In this document: one piece after another, positions 55,897 to 63,994 of the stretch
Numbering within the stretch: position 1 is the first letter of the stretch
Layout of the letters: each line of letters starts with the position of its first letter
DNA from: Dermatophilaceae bacterium Soc4.6
Lineage (GTDB): Bacteria; Actinomycetota; Actinomycetes; Actinomycetales; Dermatophilaceae
Assembly (NCBI GenBank): GCA_039889245.1
Contig: JAZGVH010000002.1
Coordinates: forward strand, 4,464,001 to 4,528,000
Reading direction: 5' to 3'
DNA length: 64,000 nt
The notes under the pieces: model-generated
What the model was told of the DNA's origin: nothing
Database searches by the model: none
What the model saw: only the letters and a program-made list of their open reading frames with translations
Program-made: the position numbers and the translations under genes

Positions 55897-57304
55897 GTCA
55901 GAGTCCCGTGGGGTGGTGGGGTTTGAGGGCTGGCGGTGCGCCTTCAGGATGAGGGCGGCCATCGGCGAGATCTTCGGTGTGTACCGCCAAGTACTTACCC
56001 GAGGAGCTCACCGATGGCCAAGTCCTGCGTCTGCCGTGTCCGACTTGGTGGACGCCTTCCGCGCCGGTGACGGCGTCGACCTGATCCGTGAATCCGTGCG
56101 CCTGGTCCTGCAGGAACTGATCGAAGCCGAAGCGGCCGAGGTCATCGGCGCCGGCCGCTACGAACGCACCGAAGGCCGCACCACCGAACGCAACGGGCAC
56201 CGCCCGAGGATGCTGACCACCAAGGCCGGCGACGTCCAGCTCGGGATCCCGAAGCTGCGGGCCGGGTCGTTCTTCCCCTCCATCCTCGAGCCCCGGCGCC
56301 GGATCGACCAGGCGCTGTACGCCGTCGTGATGGAGGCCTACGTCCACGGAGTCTCCACCCGCGCCGTCGACGATCTCGTCGTCGCGCACGGTGCGTCCGG
56401 GATCTCCAAGTCCGAGGTCTCGAGGATCTGCGTCGGCCTCGACGAAGCCGTCGGCGCGTTCCGCACCCGCCGCCTCGACCACACCGCGTTCCCCTACGTC
56501 TACTTGGATGCGACGTACCTGCACGTGCGGTCCCAGCCCGGCGCGGGCGGGCAGGTCGTGTCGAAGGCCGTGGTCGTCGCGACCGGGGTCACCGCCGACG
56601 GCCGCCGCGAGGTCCTCGGCCTCGACGTCGGCGACAGCGAGGACGAGGTGTTCTGGCGGGCCTTCCTGACCGGGTTGAAGAAGCGCGGCCTGGCCGGGGT
56701 GCGGCTGGTCATCTCCGACCAGCACTCCGGCCTCGTCGCCGCCCTCAAGCCCAGCTTCCAGGGGGTCTCGCACCAGCGGTGCCGGGTCCACTTCGCCCGC
56801 AACCTGCTCGCCCACGTCCGCAAAGGACAGGTCGAGATGGTCGCTGCGGTGTTCCGCACCATCTTCGCCCAACCCGACGGGGCCGCGATGGCCACCACGT
56901 GGGACCAGGTCCGAGACCAGCTCGCCACCCGGTTCCCCAAGATCGGGCCGCTGATGGACGACAGCAAGGCCGAGGTCCTGGCGTTCAGCACGTTCCCGCG
57001 GGCGCACTGGCAGAAGATCTGGTCGACCAACCCCCTCGAACGTCTGAACAAAGAGATCAAACGACGCTCCCGCGTTGTCCGCATCTTTCCCAACGAGGCC
57101 GCCGTGATCCGCCTCACCGGCGCAGTACTGGCCGACACCCATGACGAATGGCAGACCGACGAGCGGCGCTACCTCTCCGACGCCTCCATGGCCATGCTCT
57201 ATCCAGACCGCGTCCCCGCCAGCCATACTGAACCAGCCGCGATCACCAGCGGTCAGTAGGCATCGAGGACCACCTCGAAGCCCACCACCCAGCGGGACTC
57301 AGTC
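55897..57304 (+). mobile_element. IS256-family (Mutator-like) insertion sequence
   Basis: 1,408 bp. Ends are GTCAGAGTCCCG on the left and, read inward, GACTGAGTCCCG on the right; similarity continues for about 25 bases (GTGGGG/CTGGGT...). An 8-bp duplication, AGCCGCCG, flanks it, the length expected for this family. It carries one transposase gene and split an istB relic, so it arrived after that IS21 copy. Confidence 0.88.
56036..57259 (+). CDS. IS256-family transposase, with a probable 5' frameshift
   Basis: 407 residues from GTG at 56036, or longer if read from 55913. The Mutator DDE core is intact: YVYLDATYLHV (Asp), LVISDQHSGLVAALK (Asp) and NPLERLNKEIKRRSRVVRIFPN (Glu). Family members start at an ATG; here ATG at 56014 with GAGGAG upstream is out of frame because of one extra G at 56025-56030 (TCCTGCGTCT). 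The GTG restart removes only ~8 residues, so activity is possible. Confidence 0.82.
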   Translation: MSDLVDAFRAGDGVDLIRESVRLVLQELIEAEAAEVIGAGRYERTEGRTTERNGHRPRMLTTKAGDVQLGIPKLRAGSFFPSILEPRRRIDQALYAVVMEAYVHGVSTRAVDDLVVAHGASGISKSEVSRICVGLDEAVGAFRTRRLDHTAFPYVYLDATYLHVRSQPGAGGQVVSKAVVVATGVTADGRREVLGLDVGDSEDEVFWRAFLTGLKKRGLAGVRLVISDQHSGLVAALKPSFQGVSHQRCRVHFARNLLAHVRKGQVEMVAAVFRTIFAQPDGAAMATTWDQVRDQLATRFPKIGPLMDDSKAEVLAFSTFPRAHWQKIWSTNPLERLNKEIKRRSRVVRIFPNEAAVIRLTGAVLADTHDEWQTDERRYLSDASMAMLYPDRVPASHTEPAAITSGQ

Positions 57305-57312
57305 AGCCGCCG
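57305..57312 (+). repeat. Target-site duplication of the IS256-family element, right copy
   Basis: AGCCGCCG, identical to 55889-55896. Confidence 0.8.
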
Positions 57313-57425
57313 ATGACCCGCCCAGTCCCGGGTCGGGGGCAAGTGCAGCCGACTCGGCCTGTCAGCTGGGGCCAGTTCCGCTCCGTCCCCATCGACCCCC
57401 CGGAGGCGCCGAGCTCCTCCTTAGG
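57313..57425 (+). pseudogene. istB: istB relic, right part
   Basis: Joined to the left part without the insertion, the frame reads GEAA|DDPPSPGSG and then ACQLGPVPLRPHRPPGGAELLL, a heavily mutated version of the IstB segment around DELGYV and GAELLFQ. It ends at a stop at 57424. The rest of istB is not recognisable. Confidence 0.5.
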
Positions 57426-57645
57426 TAAGCCGCCGCACCGCCCGGGGCGGGGCGTCCTACACGCCCGACCGTGCCGCAAGATCGACAGGGCCGCGGCAAA
57501 CGCCCACGACGCTCTCGCCCTGGCCCTGGTCGACCCGGGAGTCGAGCCGAAGGGATTTCCCACGCGGGTATCCGACGGACGAGTGGATCAACCATTCCGG
57601 GTGCTGGGTGTGCGGGGTGCTGGACGCGGTGTCCCACTGACCCCC
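57426..57645. other. Stretch between istB relic and IS30 element
   Basis: No supported gene. The sequence may contain further worn transposase sequence but nothing is legible. Confidence 0.3.
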
Positions 57646-57670
57646 GGCGGATTCCAGTCAACGTCGCAAC
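57646..57670 (+). repeat. IS30 left inverted repeat
   Basis: 25 bases, beginning GGCGGATTCC and ending GTCGCAAC, exactly complementary to 59332-59356. Confidence 0.9.
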
Positions 57671-57692
57671 GTGATGGTCGCAGACTAGCGGG

Positions 57693-58028
57693 ATGACGGT
57701 GCCGGAGCTGGACGTTGCGCGGGTGCAGCGGTGGTGTCGGGCCCGGGTGCCCGACCGGGTGCGTGACCAGGTGCGGATCGAGGTCGACGTGGCACCGCGG
57801 CACCTGACAGTCGTGGAGTGCCGAGCCCCGTGGGCGGGCGACAGCACGGAGTGGACGCGGCACCCGCTTGCTCGGTTGCGGTACACCCAGAGCACGGGTC
57901 GATGGTCGTTGTACTGGCGCGACCGGAATCTGCGCTTCCACGCGTACGACCTCGTGCCGCCCACGCGGCAGCTGGAGGAGCTCTTGACGGAGGTCGACCT
58001 CGATCCGACGGCGATCTTCTGGGGCTAG
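57693..58028 (+). CDS. DUF3024-domain protein carried inside an IS30 element
   Basis: 111 residues. The fold pattern (VRIEVDVAPRHLTVVECRAPW, then ARLRYTQSTGRWSLYWRDRNLRFHAYDL and a PTRQLEELLTEVDLDPTAIFWG tail) matches DUF3024 proteins, small actinobacterial proteins of unknown function. The start lies 23 bp inside the left inverted repeat. It might be a passenger, or modulate transposition or protect the host. It shares the CTAG stop overlap with the convergent transposase. Confidence 0.82.
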   Translation: MTVPELDVARVQRWCRARVPDRVRDQVRIEVDVAPRHLTVVECRAPWAGDSTEWTRHPLARLRYTQSTGRWSLYWRDRNLRFHAYDLVPPTRQLEELLTEVDLDPTAIFWG

Positions 58029-59320
58029 ACGCTGGTGCGCCCGGGCGCTTGCGCGACGACCACGGCCTGGGTCCCGTCGCCGAGGACGACAGCGTGGATG
58101 GCGTCGTGAAGCAGGTCGGCTGGTCGGGCCCAGTCGAGGGTCTTGCGGGGTCGGTGGTTGATCTCGTCGGCGACGCGGGCAAGGTCGTCGACCGTGACGG
58201 GGCCGAGGTCGGTGCTCTTGGGGAAGTAGTCACGCAGCAGGCCGTTGGTGTTTTCGTTGGTGCCGCGCTGCCACGGGGAGTGGGCGTCGCAGAAGTAGAT
58301 GTCGATGCCGATGGTCGCGGTGACCTGAGCGTGCAGCGCCATCTCCTTGCCCTGGTCCCAGGTCACCGACCGCCGCAGCTGAGCTGGCAGCTCGGCCATG
58401 GCCGCGCAGATCCCGTCGCGGATGGCCTGGGCGGTGGGCTGCTCGAGCGGGACGTGGATCAGCAGGAGGAACCGGGTGCGCCGCTCGACGAGCGTGCCGA
58501 TGGCTGACCGGTTCCCGGCGCCCATGATGCAGTCACCTTCCCAGTGCCCAACCTGCACCCGGTCCTCGACCTCCGTCGGGCGGTCAGCGATCATCGTCAT
58601 CCCCGTCAGCCGGCCCCGACGCTCCAGCCCAAGGATCCGCCGACGGCGCCGACGCCGACGCCGTTTCGCCGGGCGGGTCACCTCGACGCTCACGTCGTAG
58701 ATGGCCTGGTAGAGGGTCTCGGTGCACAGCTGCCGTGACCGCTGGTCGGGGAACCGCGCCCGCAGCTCGTGCGCGACCTGCTGCGGGCTCCACCGCTTGC
58801 CTAACAGCTCGACGACCACGGCATGCAGCTCGGCATCCTCAGCGACCCGCCGCTGGCGGGGACGGGCGACCCGGGCGGTGGCCAGCTTGTCCGCGGTGGC
58901 GGGCAGGTACCGGCCCGTCGCCGGGTCCGCGTTGCGGCGCAACTCACGGCTGATCGTGGACGTGCTGCGCCCGATCACCGTGGCGATCTCGCACAGTCTC
59001 CTCCCCTCCCGGTGCAGGTCGGCGATGGTCAGCCGCTCCGCAGCGGACAGGTACCTCGGGTGCCGCACGTGGGGTGCTCTCGGGATGGTCACGGGGGGAT
59101 AGTGCACCGGCAGGCCGGCCGTGTCCGCGATCGTGCGCCCAAACCGCCAGCGTGTCCCGGTCCGGCGGTTGATTCCGACGATGCGGCACGCCTCGGAGTT
59201 GCTGACGCCCTGCTCGATCAACCGGACGAACTGTGCCTGCTTGTCCGTCGCCCCACCCCCTGGACGACGCCGCCTCGGACGCCGTCCTAGTTCCACCGCT
59301 TCCTCCACCGCAACCTCCAC
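58025..59320 (-). CDS. IS30-family transposase
   Basis: 431 residues. An N-terminal HTH (QGVSNSEACRIVGINRRTGTRWRFGR) and a second one (REGRRLCEIATVIGRSTSTISRELRRN) precede the DDE core: VGHWEGDCIMGAGN (Asp), TWDQGKEMALH (Asp) and WQRGTNENTNGLLRDYFPKSTD (Glu). A tract of ten Arg/Lys (RPAKRRRRRRRRR) separates the parts. It is complete, beginning 12 bp inside the right repeat. Confidence 0.92.
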   Translation of the reverse strand: MEVAVEEAVELGRRPRRRRPGGGATDKQAQFVRLIEQGVSNSEACRIVGINRRTGTRWRFGRTIADTAGLPVHYPPVTIPRAPHVRHPRYLSAAERLTIADLHREGRRLCEIATVIGRSTSTISRELRRNADPATGRYLPATADKLATARVARPRQRRVAEDAELHAVVVELLGKRWSPQQVAHELRARFPDQRSRQLCTETLYQAIYDVSVEVTRPAKRRRRRRRRRILGLERRGRLTGMTMIADRPTEVEDRVQVGHWEGDCIMGAGNRSAIGTLVERRTRFLLLIHVPLEQPTAQAIRDGICAAMAELPAQLRRSVTWDQGKEMALHAQVTATIGIDIYFCDAHSPWQRGTNENTNGLLRDYFPKSTDLGPVTVDDLARVADEINHRPRKTLDWARPADLLHDAIHAVVLGDGTQAVVVAQAPGRTSV

Positions 59321-59331
59321 TCACCGTTGGA

Positions 59332-59356
59332 GTTGCGACGTTGACTGGAATCCGCC
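59332..59356 (-). repeat. IS30 right inverted repeat
   Basis: 25 bases, the exact reverse complement of 57646-57670. Confidence 0.9.
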
Positions 59357-59666
59357 TGACGGCAGGTGGGGCCAGAGAACTCGACGAAACCCATCGTCGA
59401 GCGTGACGACGGCGGCGGCGGTGACGACAGGCACATCTAACGGTCACGGTGGAGTCTTCCTTTCAGACCCGACTGAGTCGCGCTGCTGGCTCCCAATGCG
59501 GCGGGGCTCAACCGGATGCGGGGCCGCTCCTATCGAAGCTGCGGGCGAGTTCGGCTGGGCAGCGCCGAGTGGCTCAGGTAGTTTGCAACGGGCCCTTGGA
59601 GATCAGCGACGAGCTGATAGCGTGCGCCCCTGCCTCCGGCCGTTCCCCATCCCCCCTCCGCCCTGG
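59357..59666. other. Downstream region of the PQQ propeller gene
   Basis: 310 bp with no supported gene. Short frames on both strands lack motifs. No clear terminator. Confidence 0.4.
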
Positions 59667-61013
59667 TCAACGAGCGGGGGCGAACGCGATAAGCGTCCGG
59701 GAGACAGAGCTGGCGGAGGGTACGGCGACCAAGATGTGGCCCTCGGCGACAGCCCGGTGCCCAGGGAAGTCCCCCAGCGGCAGCCTGCCGAGGCCCGACC
59801 CGTCAACCACGGATCGCAGGGTCAGACCGGTGGCGTCGGCGATGATCGCGGTGTCCCCGACCACCACCGGGGCGACGTCGTACATGACGGGAGTGCTCGG
59901 CGGGTCTCGCCACGCGACGGCGCCGGTGGCGCGGTCCAGGGCAGTCACCCGGGGGGTCTGCGCGATCAGGCGGGTGGGGGTGACGACGAAGGGCCAGTAG
60001 CCGAGGGTCGGTGCGATGTTCGTCTGCCACAGTGTGACCCCGGTGCGAGCCTTGACGGCACGGAAGTCCCCGTTGAAACAACCTGTGTAGATCACCCCGT
60101 TGCGAGCAACGAGCGGCTTGTCCTCTCCCTCGGAGGGGCCTGAGCACAGCGGCACGGCCCAGACGTTGGCGCCGGTGTGCAGGTCGACAGCGGTCAGGTG
60201 GGCGACGCCACCGAGCGGGCCGGCAGGGACCGCGACAACGACCCTGTCTCCGTCGACGACCGGTGCGGACGACCCCGCCACCTCGGTGCCGGCGGCCACG
60301 TCGGCGGTCCACAGCAGAGTCCCGGTGCCCAGGCGAAGCTTGAACAACGGGCCGCCGAAGGCCATGACGAGGGCGGCGTCGTGGACGACCGTGGGCGCCG
60401 TGAAGACCGGATGGGGTAACGCCCTGCGCCACTTGACCGCACCCGTCAGTGCGTCAACCCCGAAGACCAGCCCGTGTGGCCGTCGCCCGATGTAGGCGAA
60501 GCCGGCCACGACCACGACGCCCTTGTTTACCGCCGGAGTAGTCACCGAGTATGCGTCTTGGTTGGAGATTGGGTCGGTCAGATGGGCCTGCCAGACGAGG
60601 GCGCCGTCGGTGACCCGGAAGGCAACGACACCTCCCCTGGTCGCGGAGTAGACCATCCCATCGGCTACGACCGGAGCGTCATACTCGCTGGGAGCATCAA
60701 CCGATTGGTACCACACCGGCTTCATGCTCTTCAGGGCCGACGGGGTGAGAGTGGCATCCGGACCGGCAACACCGGTGTGCCCCGAGTTGCCCTGGAACTG
60801 CGGCCAGTCGGTCACGGCCCGAACGGCCGGGCTGACGGTCGACGGGACAATCGGTGAGGCGCTCGTCGAGTCCAGCGTCCCGGTGGCCACCGCCTCGCCT
60901 GTAGGGAGGACAGCAGTCACCGCCAGCCCCAGCGCCATTACGAACACCAGCACCCAGTGCTGGGCGTTCCGTCGGGGCCCGCGCCGCGGACCAGCACCCC
61001 GGGTAACGTCCAC
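59667..61013 (-). CDS. Secreted PQQ-type beta-propeller protein
   Basis: 448 residues. A signal/membrane segment at about 18-42 (HWVLVFVMALGLAVTAVLPTG) is followed by repeats of the PQQ/WD40-like kind: VVADGMVYSATRGGVVAFRVTDGALVWQAHL, VFGVDALTGAVKWRRALP, LFKLRLGTGTLLWTADV, LTAVDLHTGANVWAVPL, FRAVKARTGVTLWQTNI, VTALDRATGAVAWRDP. That gives about seven blades. The start VTDWPQFQGNSGHTGVAGPD is typical. It is not a known quinoprotein enzyme, lacking the metal site; probably a structural or binding propeller. Confidence 0.83.
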   Translation of the reverse strand: MDVTRGAGPRRGPRRNAQHWVLVFVMALGLAVTAVLPTGEAVATGTLDSTSASPIVPSTVSPAVRAVTDWPQFQGNSGHTGVAGPDATLTPSALKSMKPVWYQSVDAPSEYDAPVVADGMVYSATRGGVVAFRVTDGALVWQAHLTDPISNQDAYSVTTPAVNKGVVVVAGFAYIGRRPHGLVFGVDALTGAVKWRRALPHPVFTAPTVVHDAALVMAFGGPLFKLRLGTGTLLWTADVAAGTEVAGSSAPVVDGDRVVVAVPAGPLGGVAHLTAVDLHTGANVWAVPLCSGPSEGEDKPLVARNGVIYTGCFNGDFRAVKARTGVTLWQTNIAPTLGYWPFVVTPTRLIAQTPRVTALDRATGAVAWRDPPSTPVMYDVAPVVVGDTAIIADATGLTLRSVVDGSGLGRLPLGDFPGHRAVAEGHILVAVPSASSVSRTLIAFAPAR

Positions 61014-61159
61014 ATCGACCTCCGCCCCGTTAGGGCCCCGCTGCGCCCTACAGTCAACCCCTGCCCACCCCCACCGTCAATCCCCGACGAACGCACCGGT
61101 GACCCCCCAAAGCCGCGAGCCACCCGGGATGTCCGAAGACTTCGATCGTTAGAGCACTT
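61014..61159. other. Upstream region of the PQQ propeller gene, cut by an IS3 end
   Basis: 146 bp leading to the IS3 end. The start region of the PQQ gene is intact, but its promoter may be displaced by the insertion. Confidence 0.35.
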
Positions 61160-61186
61160 TGAATCGCCCTAGGTTCTCTGCCGCTC

Positions 61187-62164
61187 TCATACGGGCTGCG
61201 GCTCGAGCTTGAGGGCAGCGTAGTGGGCGGCCTCGTACTCGATCGGGGTGATGTAGCCAAGCGAGCTGTGCAGGCGCCTGTAGTTGTACCAGGCGACGCA
61301 GCCGGCGGTGGCGTACTCGACGTCGGCGATGGTCTTGTACGGGCCGTCGTGGAACACGGTCGTGCGGATGCACTCGGTCTTGTACAGGCCGTTGATGCAC
61401 TCCATGAGCGCGTTATCGTAGGCGTCGCCGACGCTGCCGATCGAGGGTCAGATGTCCTCGAGCGCGAGGTGCTCGGTCAGCTTCAGCGACGTGTACTGCG
61501 ACCCGGCGTCCGAGTGGTGGATCAGGCCCTCACCCTGAGCGACAGGTCGAGGGACAGGATGGCCGTCACGGTCGCGCTGCCACAATGCCATCCGCAGCGG
61601 GGTCATGACCAGGTCGGTCTGCTTCGACGTCGAGGCGTGCCACGCGACGATGCGTTGGGAGAAGACGTCGACGATGAACGCGACGTACACGAACCCGGCC
61701 CAGGTGCGGCAGTAGGTGAAGTCGGTGACCCAGGCGCGGTTCGGTGCGGCCGCGGTGAAGTCCCGGTTGAGCAGGTCGCCCGCACGGGTCCCGTCCTTGC
61801 TGGGGATCGTGGTCCGCAGGGCCCGGCCGCGGCGAACACCGCTGAGGCCTAACACTTTCATGGCCCGGTCGACCGACCCCGGGCTCGCGTCGGGGTGGCC
61901 GCTGCGACGGACCATCGCGGTCATCTTCCGCCGCCCGTACAACCCCTCTCGGGCCAGCTTCCGGCGGCCCCGCGCGTCGATGGTCCACGCAAGGTCCCGC
62001 ACGACGTCGACGACGACGGCGTCGCTCAAGGTCCGGGCTGCAGGCCGGGCTCGGCGCCACGCCCGGTAGGTCCGCGTGGCGACCTGGCAGCCCTGCTCGC
62101 GCAGGACCCGACAGACCGACTCGACCGCGTGGCCCTCGCTGCGCAGGGTGTCGATGAATCCCAT
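61187..62164 (-). pseudogene. IS3 orfB transposase, broken by an in-frame TGA
   Basis: ATG at 62164 (MGFIDTLRSEG). The integrase core has Asp in WVTDFTYCR and Asp in HHSDAGSQY, then TGA at 61448-61450 after EHLALEDI, where homologues have Arg (CGA). Beyond it the frame continues PSIGSVGDAYDNALMECING with the third catalytic residue Glu, and ends at 61187. The upstream product therefore lacks the essential Glu and should be inactive. Confidence 0.88.
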
Positions 62165-62166
62165 GA

Positions 62167-62478
62167 TCAGCGGTTGCGGGGGTCGAGTTTCCCCACGAAG
62201 AAACTCGTCGCGGCCTTGAGGACAGCGACGTCCTCGCGCAAGCGCCGGTTCTCGGCCTTGAGCTTGCGGATCTCGTCCAGCTCCTCGCTGGTCACGCCGT
62301 CGCGGCGGCCGGTGTCAACGTCAGCCTGGGCCGCCCACCGGCGCAGGCTCTCCTTGCCGACACCGACCTGCCGGGCCACCGCGTCCAGGGCAGCAGTCAG
62401 CGTGGGGTACTCGGCTCGGTGTTCCAGCTCCAGACGTACCGCTCGAGCCTTCAGCTCGGGATCGATCAACTTGGGCAT
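62167..62478 (-). CDS. IS3-family orfA (HTH protein)
   Basis: 103 residues. N-terminal HTH (MPKLIDPELKARAVRLELEH, LDAVARQVGVGKESLRRWAAQ) and a leucine-zipper coiled coil (EELDEIRKLKAENRRLREDVAVLKAA). It binds the element ends. orfB follows two bases later; in this family a -1 frameshift normally makes the fusion OrfAB. Confidence 0.9.
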   Translation of the reverse strand: MPKLIDPELKARAVRLELEHRAEYPTLTAALDAVARQVGVGKESLRRWAAQADVDTGRRDGVTSEELDEIRKLKAENRRLREDVAVLKAATSFFVGKLDPRNR

Positions 62479-62531
62479 GTGCTCATCCTCCTGGACTCAA
62501 ACAGGAGCGGCATCAAACCTGGGGCGATTCA

Positions 62532-62929
62532 ATTGTGCCCAAACGTCCCATGAGTCCTCGATTCCTCATCGCGTTCACAGGGAGGGCGGCAATCACCGAC
62601 AACCCGGGTCCGACCGACCCGGGCGTGCGCTGACGTCGCTCTGGGGTAGCCCACGAGCAGAGGTGAGGATCCTCCTCCGCATATTCAGTGGGGTCAAGAC
62701 GCAATCTAACCCAAGGACAGTCGCGTCCCCCGGACCGGGCGACTTGGCATCCCTCGCCGTCGCCACCCACGGCTCCTCGGCCTACGCCGCCCTCGCCGCC
62801 AACACCACCGACCTCGCCAACGTCTCCGCGAAGCTCGTCTGGCTCAAGTCGTCAGAGGAACACGGAGACATAGATCGGAGACCTGGCCATGGGAGCCTTC
62901 GTGGCGAGGGTGGGTGGGGCCGACCTATG
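62532..62929. other. Stretch between IS3 and the third RCC1 gene
   Basis: No intact gene. A plus-strand reading at about 62740-62870 (ATHGSSAYAALAANTTDLAN, VSAKLVWLKSSEEHGD) looks protein-like but has no start or family; it may be a relic. Confidence 0.35.
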
Positions 62930-63994
62930 TCACCCGACGCGGATAGGACTGTACCTCCTAATGGTGTCCCCGACCCCGAGCTGCCCCTCGTGATTGAACC
63001 CCCAACACCACAGGGTGTGGTGGGTCCGGATCCCGCAGGTGTAGGAGTACCCGGCGGTCACGCTGGCCCAGGTAGTGGCGGTCCCGACCTGGGTGGGCAC
63101 ATCCCGGGGGGTGGTGTCCCCGACCCCGAGCTCCCCGTCAGGGTTGTACCCCCAACACCACAGGGTGTAGTCGGACTGGATCCCGCAGGTGTGGGAGTCC
63201 CCGGCGTTCACGCTGGCCCAGGTGGTGGCGGTCCCAACCTGTTGCGGCAATAAGCGGCGGGGTGACTGTGGGTCCCCCAGACCGAGCTGCCCCCATGGAA
63301 AATTATTCCCCCAGCACCAGAGTCTGTGACTCTTGCGGATCCCGCACGAGTGGAAAGTCCCGGCGGTCACGCTGGCCCAGGTGGTGGCGGTCCCGACCTG
63401 GGTCGGCACGTCCCGGTTGACGGTGTCCCCGACCCCGAGCTGCCCAGTGAGATTGTTCCCCCAGCACCACAGGGTGTGGTCGGTCCGGATCCCGCACGAG
63501 TGGGAAGACCCGGCGGTCACGCTGGCCCAGGTGGTGGCGGTCCCGACCTGGGACGGCACGTCCCGGTTGACGGTGTCCCCGACCCCGAGCTGCCCAGTGA
63601 GATTGTTCCCCCAGCACCACAGGGTGTGGTCGGTCCGGATCCCGCAGGTGTAGTAGTATCCGGCGGTCACGCTGGCCCAGGTGGTGGCGGTCCCGACCTG
63701 GGTCGGCACGTCCCGGTTGACGGTGTCCCCGACCCCGAGCTGCCCGTAGAGGTTGTACCCCCAACACCACAGGGTGTGGTCGGACTGGATCCCGCAGGTG
63801 TGAAAACCCACCCCGGCCGTTACTTTTATCCAGGGGCCCCCGCCAGTAAGGACCGTCGCACCCGCGCCAGATTCCATGGCTGCTGATACCGCCGACGCTG
63901 GGCCCAGGGACAGTCCCAGGGAGACGGTCATTGCCAATGCGGCGACCGCGGCGGCACGCCCCCCGCGGGCCAACATCTCAACTAGACGTCCCAT
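62930..63994 (-). CDS. Secreted RCC1-repeat protein with six near-identical repeats
   Basis: 354 residues. Signal peptide (about 13-36, AAAVAALAMTVSLGLSLGPASA) then six repeats with CGIRTDHTLWCWGNNLTGQL. The DNA period is 150 bp, and two neighbouring units (63421-63570, 63571-63720) are nearly identical, so the gene expanded or was homogenised recently. Its two relatives have seven repeats; a six-repeat version may have lost one blade. The start ATG at 63994 lies six bases from the window edge. Confidence 0.85.
   Translation of the reverse strand: MGRLVEMLARGGRAAAVAALAMTVSLGLSLGPASAVSAAMESGAGATVLTGGGPWIKVTAGVGFHTCGIQSDHTLWCWGYNLYGQLGVGDTVNRDVPTQVGTATTWASVTAGYYYTCGIRTDHTLWCWGNNLTGQLGVGDTVNRDVPSQVGTATTWASVTAGSSHSCGIRTDHTLWCWGNNLTGQLGVGDTVNRDVPTQVGTATTWASVTAGTFHSCGIRKSHRLWCWGNNFPWGQLGLGDPQSPRRLLPQQVGTATTWASVNAGDSHTCGIQSDYTLWCWGYNPDGELGVGDTTPRDVPTQVGTATTWASVTAGYSYTCGIRTHHTLWCWGFNHEGQLGVGDTIRRYSPIRVG

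Larger units (their letters stand above)
57646..59356 (-). mobile_element. IS30-family element with a DUF3024 passenger gene
   Basis: Perfect 25-bp inverted repeats lie at 57646-57670 and 59332-59356 (outer part GGCGGATTCCAGTCAACGTC). Between them are an IS30 transposase on the minus strand and, convergent to it, a 111-residue DUF3024-type gene; their stop codons overlap by four bases (CTAG). No clear target duplication is seen (flanks CCCCC and TGACG). Ordinary IS30 elements carry only the transposase. Confidence 0.85.
61160..62531 (-). mobile_element. IS3-family insertion sequence
   Basis: 1,372 bp. Ends TGAATCGCCCTAGGTT (61160, plus) and TGAATCGCCCCAGGTT (62531, minus) are inverted repeats. 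It carries orfA and orfB on the minus strand. No clear target duplication is seen (CTT before, ATT after). A 145-bp fragment of a related copy lies at 30122-30266. Confidence 0.87.

Noticed and set aside
61448-61450. TGA in the IS3 orfB as a selenocysteine or recoded stop
   Set aside because: No SECIS-like hairpin or selenium genes are visible, and homologues have Arg; a nonsense mutation is simpler.
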